Below are positions 1 to 7,934 of a DNA stretch of 64,000 nucleotides, piece after piece; positions within the stretch are counted from its first letter, which is position 1, and each line of letters starts with the position of its first letter. Origin of the DNA: Mycolicibacterium sp. MU0053 (GTDB lineage: Bacteria > Actinomycetota > Actinomycetes > Mycobacteriales > Mycobacteriaceae); assembly GCF_963378095.1 (NCBI RefSeq), contig NZ_OY726397.1, positions 1,488,001-1,552,000 on the forward strand, given 5' to 3'. The notes beneath the pieces are model-generated. The model did not search any database, was not told the origin of the DNA, and saw only the letters and a program-made list of their open reading frames with translations. Made by a program: the position numbers and the translations under genes.

Positions 1-551
1 GCCAGCGCCGTCGCCGCCAGCATGTTGTTCACCAGCTTCATCGTCTGCGCCGCCCCGGGCGACTCACCGACGAACACCGTCCGGCCCAGGATCTGCAGAA
101 CCGGGTCCACGATGTCGAACTCGGTGCGCGACCCCGAGACCATCAGTGCCAGCGTGCCCTGCTCGGCGCCGTGCACCCCGCCGCTGACCGGACAGTCCAG
201 CGCGGCGATACCACGCGCGGCCAGTTGCCCGTGGATGCGCCGGGCGGCGGGGCTGCCCACCGTGGACAAATCGACGAACCGCGCGATGCGGCCACCCGTG
301 GACGCCGCCTCAGCCACCGCCTCGGCCACCTGCACGGAGATGGCCGGGCCCGGCAGGCTGGCCAGCACGGTCGGCGCGCGGTCGGCGACGCCGGTGGGAT
401 CTGAGGCACGGTGCGCGCCCAGGCCGACCGCTGCCTCGACGACCTCGCGGCGGGTGTCGAAGACCGTCACCGAGTGACCGGCGGCCAGCAGGCGGCGCAG
501 CATCGGCATGCCCATGTGGCCCAGGCCGATGAACCCGAGGTCGGCGGTCAC
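1..551 (-). CDS. 3-hydroxyisobutyrate dehydrogenase family protein, partial
   Basis: This is an NAD(P)-dependent beta-hydroxyacid dehydrogenase of the 6-phosphogluconate dehydrogenase superfamily. The first 183 residues are present and the C-terminus runs off the left edge. The Rossmann motif GLGHMG is at residues 9-14, the substrate-binding PVSGG at 121-125, and the catalytic lysine (K172) sits in MKLVNN. The GTG start at 551 overlaps the stop of the upstream carboxymuconolactone-decarboxylase-like gene by 4 bases, so the two are translationally coupled. The family oxidises small 3-hydroxy acids such as 3-hydroxyisobutyrate to semialdehydes; the real substrate here is unknown. Two more members lie at 43417-45041. 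Confidence 0.85.
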   Translation of the reverse strand, partial: MTADLGFIGLGHMGMPMLRRLLAAGHSVTVFDTRREVVEAAVGLGAHRASDPTGVADRAPTVLASLPGPAISVQVAEAVAEAASTGGRIARFVDLSTVGSPAARRIHGQLAARGIAALDCPVSGGVHGAEQGTLALMVSGSRTEFDIVDPVLQILGRTVFVGESPGAAQTMKLVNNMLAATAL

Positions 552-928
552 CGGGCGTCGGTCTCGGCGAACACCTCGCGCGCGATGCGGAAGCTGTCGA
601 CGGCCGCGGGCACCCCGGCGTAGACCGCGACCTGCAGGAAGACCTCGCGGATCTCGTCGCGGCTGACGCCGTTGTTCAGGGCCCCGCGTAGATGGGTGCG
701 CAGTTCGGCCGGCCGGTTCAGGATCGCGATCATCGCGAGGTTCAGCATGCTTCGAGTCGACAGCGGCAGGCCGTCGCGACCCCACACCGCACCCCAGCAG
801 TACTCGGTGACGAGGTCCTGCAGGGGGCCGGAGAACTCATCGGCCTCCGCAGTCGCCTTCTCGACGTAGTCGTGGCCCAGCACCGCGCGGCGGATTCGCT
901 CACCACGGGCATAGTTGTCGTCGTCCAT
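548..928 (-). CDS. Carboxymuconolactone decarboxylase family protein
   Basis: The 126-residue protein has the length and signature of PcaC-type carboxymuconolactone decarboxylases. The C-terminal half carries the typical run HLRGALNNG followed by EIREVFLQ and AVYAGVPAA. There is no CxxC pair, so it is not the AhpD peroxidase type. PcaC converts 4-carboxymuconolactone in the protocatechuate pathway, but no other protocatechuate genes are seen here, so the reaction in this cluster is open. It lies downstream of the SDR at 982 and its stop overlaps the start of the 3-hydroxyisobutyrate-dehydrogenase-like gene, which suggests one minus-strand operon. The ATG start at 928 has only a weak ribosome binding site. 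Confidence 0.8.
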   Translation of the reverse strand: MDDDNYARGERIRRAVLGHDYVEKATAEADEFSGPLQDLVTEYCWGAVWGRDGLPLSTRSMLNLAMIAILNRPAELRTHLRGALNNGVSRDEIREVFLQVAVYAGVPAAVDSFRIAREVFAETDAR

Positions 929-981
929 CGCCGGCTATCTCCGCACTGCCGATGCGTTCTCCAAATCGGAGAGTGTGATTT

Positions 982-1851
982 TCACCGCTGTGGTTCGGCG
1001 GCGTCGAGGAACAGGTCCGGGATCGGATTGTCGCCGCCGCCGTAGCGGGAGAGGTCGTCGACGCCGGCCTCGGTGAGCACGTCGGCGTCGATGAAGCATC
1101 CCGCGGTCACCTCGGCGGCCGGCCGGCGCAGGATCGCGACTGCGGCGTCGCCCATGATCTCCGGGCTGCGGGACGAGGCCGCGAGTTCGGTGCCGGCGGC
1201 CAGCGAGGTGACCGCCGCGGTGGCGATGTAGGTCTCCGGCCACAGGCAGCTGAACCCGATCGGGGATCCGGCGGCTGTGCCCTGCCGGAACTCCTCGGCC
1301 CAGCCCAACGACAGCAGCGTCATGCCGTACTTGGACAACGTGTAGGAGGGGTGCACGCCCAGCCAGTACGGGCTCATGTTCAGTGGCGGCGCGATGGTCA
1401 GCACGTGCGGGTTGGCCGATTCGCGCAGGTGCGGCACACAGGCCTTGGTCAGCAGGAATGTTCCCCGGACGTTGATGTCCATCATCAAGTCGAACTTCTT
1501 GGCGGAAAGTTCGTGGGTGGGGTCGGTGGCGATGGCGCTGGCATTGTTCACGCAGATGTCGATGCCGCCGAAGTTCTCCACGGCGGTATCCACCAACCGC
1601 TGCACATCCTCTTCCTTGCGCACGTCGCCGATGACCGGGACGGCCTTGCCGCCGGCCGCCTCGATTTCGGCCGCGGCGGTGTAGATGGTTCCGGCCAGCT
1701 TGGGGTGCGGTTCGGCGGTCTTGGCCAGCAGGACGATGTTGGCGCCTTGGCGGGCCGCGGCCACGGCGATGGCCAGCCCGATGCCGCGGCTGGCGCCGGA
1801 GACGACGAGGGTGCGGTCGCGCAGGGCGGGGGCATCGGAACGGTCGGTCAT
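982..1851 (-). CDS. SDR family oxidoreductase, HSDL2-like
   Basis: The 289-residue short-chain dehydrogenase has GASRGIG at residues 19-25 and the YxxxK pair Y170/K174. The stretch LLAKTAEPHPKLAGTIYTAA is characteristic of the hydroxysteroid dehydrogenase-like 2 (HSDL2) group. The position that normally holds the catalytic serine reads TIAPPLN, with Ala154 instead of Ser, so dehydrogenase activity is uncertain. The start at 1851 was chosen because GGGAGA precedes it. It is transcribed divergently from the mutase operon at 1942, and the shared gap holds a weak copy of the GAGAAT-type operator. Confidence 0.82.
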   Translation of the reverse strand: MTDRSDAPALRDRTLVVSGASRGIGLAIAVAAARQGANIVLLAKTAEPHPKLAGTIYTAAAEIEAAGGKAVPVIGDVRKEEDVQRLVDTAVENFGGIDICVNNASAIATDPTHELSAKKFDLMMDINVRGTFLLTKACVPHLRESANPHVLTIAPPLNMSPYWLGVHPSYTLSKYGMTLLSLGWAEEFRQGTAAGSPIGFSCLWPETYIATAAVTSLAAGTELAASSRSPEIMGDAAVAILRRPAAEVTAGCFIDADVLTEAGVDDLSRYGGGDNPIPDLFLDAAEPQR

Positions 1852-1879
1852 GTGTCTCCCTTGGTCGTTTTCACCGTAC

Positions 1880-1894
1880 GATATTGGCATTCTC
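1880..1894. promoter_or_regulatory. Weak GAGAAT-N3-ATTCTC operator candidate
   Basis: The sequence GATATT-GGC-ATTCTC matches one full half-site and four of six bases of the other half of the palindrome found elsewhere in the window. It lies between the divergent SDR (1851) and mutase (1942) genes, where a shared operator would be expected. Because one half is degenerate, this is a low-confidence member of the family. Confidence 0.35.
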
Positions 1895-1941
1895 TTTTTT
1901 TGGAAGTACGTTATCGAGACATTGTCCACGACTGGAGTGCG

Positions 1942-3519
1942 ATGGATTACACAGCTGCGACCTCATCCGGGATCCCCGTGGACCCGGTCTACGGTCCGAC
2001 CGACCCGCCCGCGGATGCACCGGCCCCCGGCGAGTACCCGTTCACGCGGGGCAACTTCTCGTCCGGCTACCGCGGGCGGCTATGGACGTTCCGCCAGTAT
2101 TCGGGCTTCGGAACCGCCGAGGAGTCCAACCGGCGTTACCGTTACCTGCTCGAGCAGGGTGGTACCGGGTTGTCGGTGGCCTCGGATCTGCCCACCCAGT
2201 GCGGCTATGACTCCGACGACGCCGAATACGGCGAGGAGGTCGGCCGCGTCGGCGTGGCCGTGGACACCCTGGCCGACGCGGAGATCCTGTTCGACGGCAT
2301 CCCGCTGGACAAGATCAGCACCAGCTTCACCATCAACGGCACCGCCGCGATCATGCTGGCGCTCTACGTCGCCGCCGCGGAGAAGTCCGGGGTACCGCGG
2401 GAGAAGCTGACCGGCACCATCCAGAACGACATCCTCAAGGAATACGCCTCGCGCGGCACCTGGATCTGGCCGCCGGAGCCGTCGCTGCGGCTGATCGCCG
2501 ACACCATCGAGTTCTGTGCCGCCGAGGTGCCGCGGTTCAATGCGATCTCGGTGGCCGGCGCGCACTTCCGAGACGCCGGCGCCAACGCCGTGCAGGAGAT
2601 GGCGTTCACGCTGGCCGACGGTGTCACCTACTGCGACACCGTCGTCGAGCGCGGCCGGATGACCATCGACAAGTTCGCCCCGCAGATCTCGTTCTTCTTC
2701 TACACCCACGGAGACTTCTTCGAGGAGATCGCGAAGTACCGTGCCGGGCGTCGTCGCTGGGCCACCATCGTCCGTGAGCGCTACGGCGCGACCACAGACA
2801 AGGCGTCGATGTTCCGCTTCGGTTGCGTCGCCGGCGGTGCATCGCTGTACGCGCCGCAGGCGCAGAACAACCTCGTTCGCGTCGCCTACGAAGCGATGGC
2901 CGCGGTGCTGGGCGGTGTGCAGTCGATGTTCACCGCCGCCTGGGACGAGCCGTTCGCGCTGCCCAGCGAGGAGTCGGCCACCCTCGCCCTGCGCACCCAG
3001 CAGATCCTGGCGTATGAAACCGGGGTCACTCGGGTCGCCGATCCGCTCGGCGGGTCGTACTACGTCGAGGCCCTCACCGATGCCACCGAGGAAAAGATCA
3101 TCGAGATCATGGCCGACCTCGAGAACCACGGCGGGATGGTCCGTGCGATCGAGGACGGCTACCTGCAGGGCCTGATCGCCGACGAGGCGTTCAAGATCCA
3201 CAACGAGGTCGAGTCGGGGGTCCGTCCGGTGGTCGGGGTCAACAAGTTCGTCTCCGACGAGCCGGCGCCGGACATCTCCACCTACGAACTCGACGCCGAA
3301 GGCCGTGAGCTGCAACTCAAGCGGCTGGCCCGGGTCAAGGCCGAACGGAACTCGACCGATGTCGCGGCCCGGCTCGCGGCGCTGTCGCGTGCCGCCGAGG
3401 GCGACGACAACCTGATGCATGCCCTGATCGATTGCGCCAACGCCTACTGCACCGTCGGAGAGATGGTGTCCACGCTCAAGGCGGTCTGGGGCGAATTCCA
3501 ACAACCGGTGGTGTTCTAG
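1942..3519 (+). CDS. B12-dependent acyl-CoA mutase, large subunit
   Basis: This 525-residue protein is the substrate-binding barrel of a methylmalonyl-CoA mutase-type enzyme; the cobalamin domain is the next gene. Aligned by eye with Propionibacterium shermanii MutB (constant offset of 36), the carboxylate-binding residues Y89, R207 and H244 are kept as Y53, R171 and H208. Several pocket residues differ: Y75 is F39, T77 is S41, F81 is G45, F117 is S81 and Y243 is A207. Isobutyryl-CoA mutase and 2-hydroxyisobutyryl-CoA mutase lack the Y89/R207 pair, so neither name fits. I infer isomerisation of a branched dicarboxylic acyl-CoA bulkier than methylmalonyl-CoA. The ATG at 1942 aligns with the family N-terminus. 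Its end abuts the small subunit. Confidence 0.88.
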   Translation: MDYTAATSSGIPVDPVYGPTDPPADAPAPGEYPFTRGNFSSGYRGRLWTFRQYSGFGTAEESNRRYRYLLEQGGTGLSVASDLPTQCGYDSDDAEYGEEVGRVGVAVDTLADAEILFDGIPLDKISTSFTINGTAAIMLALYVAAAEKSGVPREKLTGTIQNDILKEYASRGTWIWPPEPSLRLIADTIEFCAAEVPRFNAISVAGAHFRDAGANAVQEMAFTLADGVTYCDTVVERGRMTIDKFAPQISFFFYTHGDFFEEIAKYRAGRRRWATIVRERYGATTDKASMFRFGCVAGGASLYAPQAQNNLVRVAYEAMAAVLGGVQSMFTAAWDEPFALPSEESATLALRTQQILAYETGVTRVADPLGGSYYVEALTDATEEKIIEIMADLENHGGMVRAIEDGYLQGLIADEAFKIHNEVESGVRPVVGVNKFVSDEPAPDISTYELDAEGRELQLKRLARVKAERNSTDVAARLAALSRAAEGDDNLMHALIDCANAYCTVGEMVSTLKAVWGEFQQPVVF

Positions 3520-3954
3520 ATGACTGATGTTTCTGCCAGCCCGGCCCGTATCTTGGTCGCCAAACCCGGCCTCGACGGCCATGACCGGGGCGCCAAGATC
3601 GTCGCGCGCACGCTGCGCGACGCCGGATTCGAGGTGATCTACACCGGAATCCGGCAGCGCATCGAAGACATCGTCTCCATCGCCATCCAGGAAGATGTTG
3701 CGGTAGTGGGTCTTTCGATTCTCTCGGGTGCGCATCTGGCGCTGACCGCACGCGTCGTCGACGCCCTGCGGGCGGCCGACGCGGGCGACATCGCCGTCGT
3801 TGTCGGCGGCACCATTCCGCAAGGTGACGTGCAGAAGGTGCTCGACGCCGGGGCCGCGGCGGTGTTCCCGACCGGGACCGCGTTGGATGTGCTCGTCCGT
3901 GACGTTCGTGCGCTGACCGGGACCCCCGTCGCGACAGAGGGGAGTGCCGGCTGA
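3520..3954 (+). CDS. B12-binding small subunit of acyl-CoA mutase
   Basis: The 144-residue protein is a cobalamin-binding domain. It carries the base-off/His-on motif DGHDRG (D19, H21, G24), in which the histidine replaces dimethylbenzimidazole as the lower cobalt ligand. The later SxL (LSILSG) and GG (VVGGTIP) elements of the fold are also present. It begins on the base after the large-subunit stop and overlaps the following F420 gene by one base (TGATG), so it belongs to a tightly coupled operon. Its partner is the protein at 1942-3519, and the GTPase chaperone for the pair is probably MeaB at 10804. Confidence 0.92.
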   Translation: MTDVSASPARILVAKPGLDGHDRGAKIVARTLRDAGFEVIYTGIRQRIEDIVSIAIQEDVAVVGLSILSGAHLALTARVVDALRAADAGDIAVVVGGTIPQGDVQKVLDAGAAAVFPTGTALDVLVRDVRALTGTPVATEGSAG

Positions 3955-4910
3955 TGCGTCTTGGTGTGATGATCGGTGCCGAGCGGGGCGACATGGATCG
4001 CAAGGTCAAGAAGTTGATCGCCGACATCGAGTGGGCCGACTCGGCGGGCCTGGCCACCGCGTGGATGCCGCAGGTACCCGACGACTTCGATCTGTTGAGC
4101 ATGGTCGCGCTGATGGCCTCGCACAGCACCCGGATCGAACTCGGGACCGCGGTGGTGCCCCTGCAGGCTCAGCATCCGATTGCGCTGGCCCGTCAGGCGC
4201 TTTCGGTGCACGCGATCTCAGGTGGGCGACTCGCCCTGGGCGTGGGGCCGTCGCACCACTGGATCATCCGCGACATGCTGGGTCTGCCCTACGACAAGCC
4301 GGCCGCCTACACCCGGGACTACCTGCAGGTGCTCAATGCCGCGCTCGCCGGTCCCGGTCCGGTGGACGTCGAGAACGATCACTTCACGGTGCACAACCCG
4401 ACCGCGCTGGGCGCCCAGACGCCGATGCCCGTGCTGGTGGCCGCCCTGGGTCCGGTGATGCTCCAGATCGCCGGCGAACATGCCGACGGCACCTCGCTGT
4501 GGATGGCCGACGAGAAGGCCATCGGGGAGCACATCGCCCCGAAGATCAACAAGGCCGCCGCCGACGCCGGGAAGCCCGCCCCGCGGATCGTGGCCGGCAT
4601 CCCGGTCACGTTGTGTGCCAACTCCGAGATCGAGGAGGCCAAGGACCGCGCCAACCGGATCCTGGCCGAGGCCGAGACGTCGCCGAACTATCAGCGCCTG
4701 CTCGACCGCGGTGAGGCGCGCACCGTGGGCGACCTCTGCGCGGCCGGTGACGAGGAATCGATCCTCAAGCGGTTCAAGGCATTCGCCGATGCCGGGGTGA
4801 CCGATCTGTCCGTACGGTTGCTGCCGATCGGGGACAACCGCGATGAGCTGATCGCCTCGAAGTACCGGACCCGCGAAGTGATCGCCGAGCTCGCCAAGCA
4901 GGTGTCGTGA
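3954..4910 (+). CDS. LLM-class F420-dependent oxidoreductase
   Basis: The 318-residue protein is a luciferase-like monooxygenase-fold enzyme of the group that uses cofactor F420. It has the usual GGRLALGVGPSHHW stretch near residues 88-101 and the late DLSVRLLP segment. Such enzymes transfer hydride to or from F420; the substrate cannot be predicted. It sits between the mutase small subunit (1-base overlap) and a CoA transferase (GTGA overlap), which ties it to the mutase step or its product. The protein at 19537 is a close relative, with a matching GLGPSH segment and similar spacing throughout. Confidence 0.85.
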   Translation: MRLGVMIGAERGDMDRKVKKLIADIEWADSAGLATAWMPQVPDDFDLLSMVALMASHSTRIELGTAVVPLQAQHPIALARQALSVHAISGGRLALGVGPSHHWIIRDMLGLPYDKPAAYTRDYLQVLNAALAGPGPVDVENDHFTVHNPTALGAQTPMPVLVAALGPVMLQIAGEHADGTSLWMADEKAIGEHIAPKINKAAADAGKPAPRIVAGIPVTLCANSEIEEAKDRANRILAEAETSPNYQRLLDRGEARTVGDLCAAGDEESILKRFKAFADAGVTDLSVRLLPIGDNRDELIASKYRTREVIAELAKQVS

Positions 4911-5986
4911 GTCCCGGCCCGCTGGCCGGTGTCCGGGTCCTGGAGGTCGGCACCATGCTGGCCGGGCCGTACGCGACGATGATGCTCGCGGACCTCGGCG
5001 CCGAGGTGATCAAGATCGAGCCGCCTACCGGCGACATCTCCCGTCAGGTCAGCGACAGCTACTTCGCAAGCCTCAACCGCGGCAAGCGCAGTGTGTGTCT
5101 GGAACTGGGCACCGAACAGGGGCAGCATCGGCTGGCCGAACTCGTGGCCGATTCCCATGCGCTGCTGGTGAACCTGAAGCCCTCGGCGATCCTCGAGCTG
5201 GGCCTCACCTATGAAGCCCTGCGGCGGTCCAACGACAAGATCGTCTGCGTCGCGCTGACGGGCTTCGGGTTGTACGGCGGCGACGATCCGGCGTTCGACT
5301 ACGTCGTGCAGGCCGCCACCGGAATCGCCGCGCTGACCGGCGATCCCGACGGCCCACCGACGCTGCCGGGGTACTCCTCGGCCGACAACTCGACCGGCCT
5401 GACCGCGGCGCTGGGTCTGTTGGCGCAGATCGTCTCCGGCCGCGGCGGTCAGATCGACGTGTCGCTGCGCGATGTGATGCTCTCCCAGCTCAACTACCAC
5501 GCGTCGGCCTACCTCAACAACGGTGTGCACCCGCAACGGCGCGCAGGTGGCGCGCACTCGTTCTACGTTCCGGCGCAACTGTTTCCGACGGCCGAGGGTT
5601 ATCTCGCGCTGTTCGTCACCCACGACGGGTTCTGGCGATCGTTCGCCACCGAGGCGGGTCTGACGGCCGGGACCCAGGTGCCGTTCGCGACGATGGCCGA
5701 GCGCGCGGAGCGCCGCGAGGAGGTGTTGGCCGTGGTGTCCGAGGTACTACTCGGTGATACCGCCGCGGGGTGGGAGGCCAGACTCAAGCCGCTGGGCATC
5801 CCGGCCGCCGCGGTGCGAACGTTGCCCGAGGCGCTCGACGGGTTACCGGAAGTGGTCGTCGACGCGGGGCCGTACCGCCTGGTGGGCAGTTCGATCCGGA
5901 TCGATGGTTACCAGCCCGACTACCGCCCCCCGCCTGCCCTCGACGAGTACGCCCAAACTCACCTTCGGGCCACAAAGCCCGAGTGA
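4907..5986 (+). CDS. CaiB/BaiF family CoA transferase
   Basis: The 359-residue class III CoA transferase begins with the family signature GVRVLEVGTMLAGP and contains AEVIKIEPP and NRGKRS. The aspartate that carries the acyl group in formyl-CoA transferase is present in AFDYVVQA. It would move CoA between an acyl-CoA and a free acid. The GTG start overlaps the stop of the F420 gene by 4 bases. This is the last gene of the plus-strand operon beginning at 1942, and it is convergent with the ferredoxin at 6021. Two more members occur at 36785 and 59359. Confidence 0.88.
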   Translation: MSPGPLAGVRVLEVGTMLAGPYATMMLADLGAEVIKIEPPTGDISRQVSDSYFASLNRGKRSVCLELGTEQGQHRLAELVADSHALLVNLKPSAILELGLTYEALRRSNDKIVCVALTGFGLYGGDDPAFDYVVQAATGIAALTGDPDGPPTLPGYSSADNSTGLTAALGLLAQIVSGRGGQIDVSLRDVMLSQLNYHASAYLNNGVHPQRRAGGAHSFYVPAQLFPTAEGYLALFVTHDGFWRSFATEAGLTAGTQVPFATMAERAERREEVLAVVSEVLLGDTAAGWEARLKPLGIPAAAVRTLPEALDGLPEVVVDAGPYRLVGSSIRIDGYQPDYRPPPALDEYAQTHLRATKPE

Positions 5987-6020
5987 GATCCGGCGAACCG
6001 TCGATCTCGGCGCGGGTCGG

Positions 6021-6350
6021 TCAGCAGTCGTAGTCGACGACGACGGGACCGTCGGGGACGCCCTGGCAGGTCAGCACGTACCCCTCCTCGACCTCGTCGT
6101 CGTCGAGCGCGTCGTTGACACTCATGGTGGCGGTCCCGCTGCTCAGCTTGGCCATGCAGGTACCGCAGTTGCCCGCCTCGCAGGAGAACGGCGGCGTCAT
6201 GCCGGCTCGTCGGGCGCTCTCCAGGATGGTCTCGCCGTCCCGGAGCGGCACGGTCACGGTCTTGCCGTCGAGTTGGATCGTCACGCCGCCCTGATCGTCG
6301 GCAGCCGACGAAGGAGCGGTCTCGGTGTCACTGGACATCTGAACTGTCAT
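6021..6350 (-). CDS. Plant-type [2Fe-2S] ferredoxin
   Basis: The 109-residue ferredoxin has the plant/putidaredoxin-type cysteine pattern C-x4-C-x2-C in CEAGNCGTCMAK, with the fourth cysteine in YVLTCQG. The last residue is an extra cysteine. It carries single electrons to an oxygenase or desaturase; the P450s of the window and the Rieske oxygenase at 32343 are possible partners. The ATG at 6350 follows GGATGGGG; a GTG lies one codon upstream. The gene is divergent from the ligase at 6525 and shares with it a perfect GAGAAT-type palindrome. Confidence 0.88.
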   Translation of the reverse strand: MTVQMSSDTETAPSSAADDQGGVTIQLDGKTVTVPLRDGETILESARRAGMTPPFSCEAGNCGTCMAKLSSGTATMSVNDALDDDEVEEGYVLTCQGVPDGPVVVDYDC

Positions 6351-6404
6351 CACCCCATCCTCGGGCCTGAAAACTTACGGAACGGTATGTGTATTCTACC
6401 TCAA

Positions 6405-6421
6405 TGAGAATAGTATTCTCA
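6405..6421. promoter_or_regulatory. Operator, GAGAAT-N3-ATTCTC family (perfect)
   Basis: TGAGAATA-G-TATTCTCA is a perfect 17-base palindrome in the divergent promoter region between the ferredoxin (start 6350) and the acyl-CoA ligase (start 6525). It is the best copy of a motif repeated in front of other operons in the window, and fits a TetR-type dimer site. Confidence 0.7.
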
Positions 6422-6524
6422 TACCGCGATAGCATCTTCTCGAACTGCCAGGTCAGCCGTCCGCATCGGCTCGACCAGCGGTCGGAAACGCGGCGCTGAC
6501 ACTTCGATCTCACGAGGAGGACCG

Positions 6525-7934
6525 ATGCCCGATCCGGTCGTTCTCGCCTTCGAGGAGCGTACCTACCGGCGCTCGGAACTCGACGCCCTGATCAACGGCC
6601 TGGCCGCCACGCTCGCCGAGCGCGGCGTGCGGGCCGACCACCGGGTCGCGTTGATGTCGTCGAACCGTCCCGAGTTCGTCGTCGCGCTGTATGCGGTGTG
6701 GCAACTGGGTGCCTCCGTCGTCCTGATCAGTCCGGCGTGGAAACGGGCCGAGGTCGCCGCGGCGCTCGCGCTCACCGAACCCCAGCACGGCGTCGGCGAT
6801 CAACCCGTGTTGGCCGAACTGATGCCGATGTGGCACCTCGACACACCCATCACCGCCGTCGCGGCCGCCGCCGCGGATTCCGCGCCCGCAGCGGAATCGG
6901 AGGCGGTGCTGGTGTTCAGCTCCGGCACCACCGGACTGCCCAAGGCGGTACGGCACACCCACGGCTCATTTCGGGCCGCGGTGCGGCACTGGGGCGCGGT
7001 GTTGGCGCTCGGCCCCGAGGACCGGCTGCAGATCGTCACCCCGCCGTCGCACATCCTGGGCCTGCTGAACATCGTCACGGTGCTCGAGACCGGGGGATGG
7101 TTGCGGCTGCATCGCCGGTTCGACATCGACGCGATGCTGCGCCACATCGAATCGGATCGCATCACGGTCGAGATGGCAGTGGCGCCAATAGCATTGGCGA
7201 TCGCCTCGCATCCCGACCTGGAATCGTTCGACCTGTCGACGCTGCGCTATCTCATGTGGTGCGCCACCCCGGTGACCGTGAGCGTGGCCGAGACGGTGAC
7301 GCGCCGCACCGGTGCCGGTTGGACTACCGCCTACGGCGCCAGCGAGCTGCCGGTGTTGAGCTGCAACGACCTGCGCGACGGGCCATTGGACACCGTCGGG
7401 CGCGCCGCGCCCGGGGTGCGGCTGCAGGTGGTGTCGCTGGAAACCGGCGAGCCGGTGCCCACCGGTGAGCCGGGCGAGATTCAGGCCCGGTCGGATTCGC
7501 TGATGGCCGGCTATCTGCCCGCCGAAGCCACCCAGGCCGCCCTGCACGACGGCTGGTATCGCACCGGCGACGTCGGCTATCTCGACGAGCTGGGCTACCT
7601 GCGGATCACCGACCGCGCCAAGGAGATGATCAAGGTCCGGGGCTTTCAGGTAGCCCCGGCCGAGGTCGAGGCGGTGCTGCACGGACATCCGGCGGTCAGT
7701 GACTGCGCCGTGTTCGGCGTACCGCATGCCACCGATGGGGAAGCCGTGGTGGCCGCCGTCGCCGCCGACGCGGGGGTGGACCCCGCCGAGCTGATCGCCC
7801 TGGTGGCCGACACCTTGGCGTCCTACAAACGTCCCACCGAAATCGTTTTCGTGCCGGAGATTCCGCGCCTCCCGTCGGGCAAGGTGCTGCGTCGCGTGCT
7901 GAAGGAGCGCCATGGATGTACGACTGACCACTGA
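6525..7934 (+). CDS. Acyl-CoA ligase (FadD-like, ANL superfamily)
   Basis: The 469-residue AMP-forming ligase activates a carboxylic acid to its CoA thioester through an acyl-adenylate. The P-loop signature FSSGTTGLPK is at residues 131-140, YGASE follows in the middle, and WYRTGDVG plus the lysine-containing PSGKVLRR mark the mobile C-terminal domain. It is somewhat shorter than typical long-chain FadD proteins, mostly because the N-terminal part is compact. The start follows a strong GAGGAGG site. It overlaps the next acyl-CoA dehydrogenase gene by 23 bases. It is the only acyl-CoA ligase in the window. Confidence 0.9.
   Translation: MPDPVVLAFEERTYRRSELDALINGLAATLAERGVRADHRVALMSSNRPEFVVALYAVWQLGASVVLISPAWKRAEVAAALALTEPQHGVGDQPVLAELMPMWHLDTPITAVAAAAADSAPAAESEAVLVFSSGTTGLPKAVRHTHGSFRAAVRHWGAVLALGPEDRLQIVTPPSHILGLLNIVTVLETGGWLRLHRRFDIDAMLRHIESDRITVEMAVAPIALAIASHPDLESFDLSTLRYLMWCATPVTVSVAETVTRRTGAGWTTAYGASELPVLSCNDLRDGPLDTVGRAAPGVRLQVVSLETGEPVPTGEPGEIQARSDSLMAGYLPAEATQAALHDGWYRTGDVGYLDELGYLRITDRAKEMIKVRGFQVAPAEVEAVLHGHPAVSDCAVFGVPHATDGEAVVAAVAADAGVDPAELIALVADTLASYKRPTEIVFVPEIPRLPSGKVLRRVLKERHGCTTDH

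Noticed and set aside
2080..3822. A 580-codon minus-strand frame opposite the B12 mutase genes
   Set aside because: The plus strand encodes a convincing mutase; the antisense translation is low-complexity.
1942..3954. Naming the mutase isobutyryl-CoA or 2-hydroxyisobutyryl-CoA mutase
   Set aside because: Those enzymes replace the Tyr89 and Arg207 equivalents, both of which are present here.
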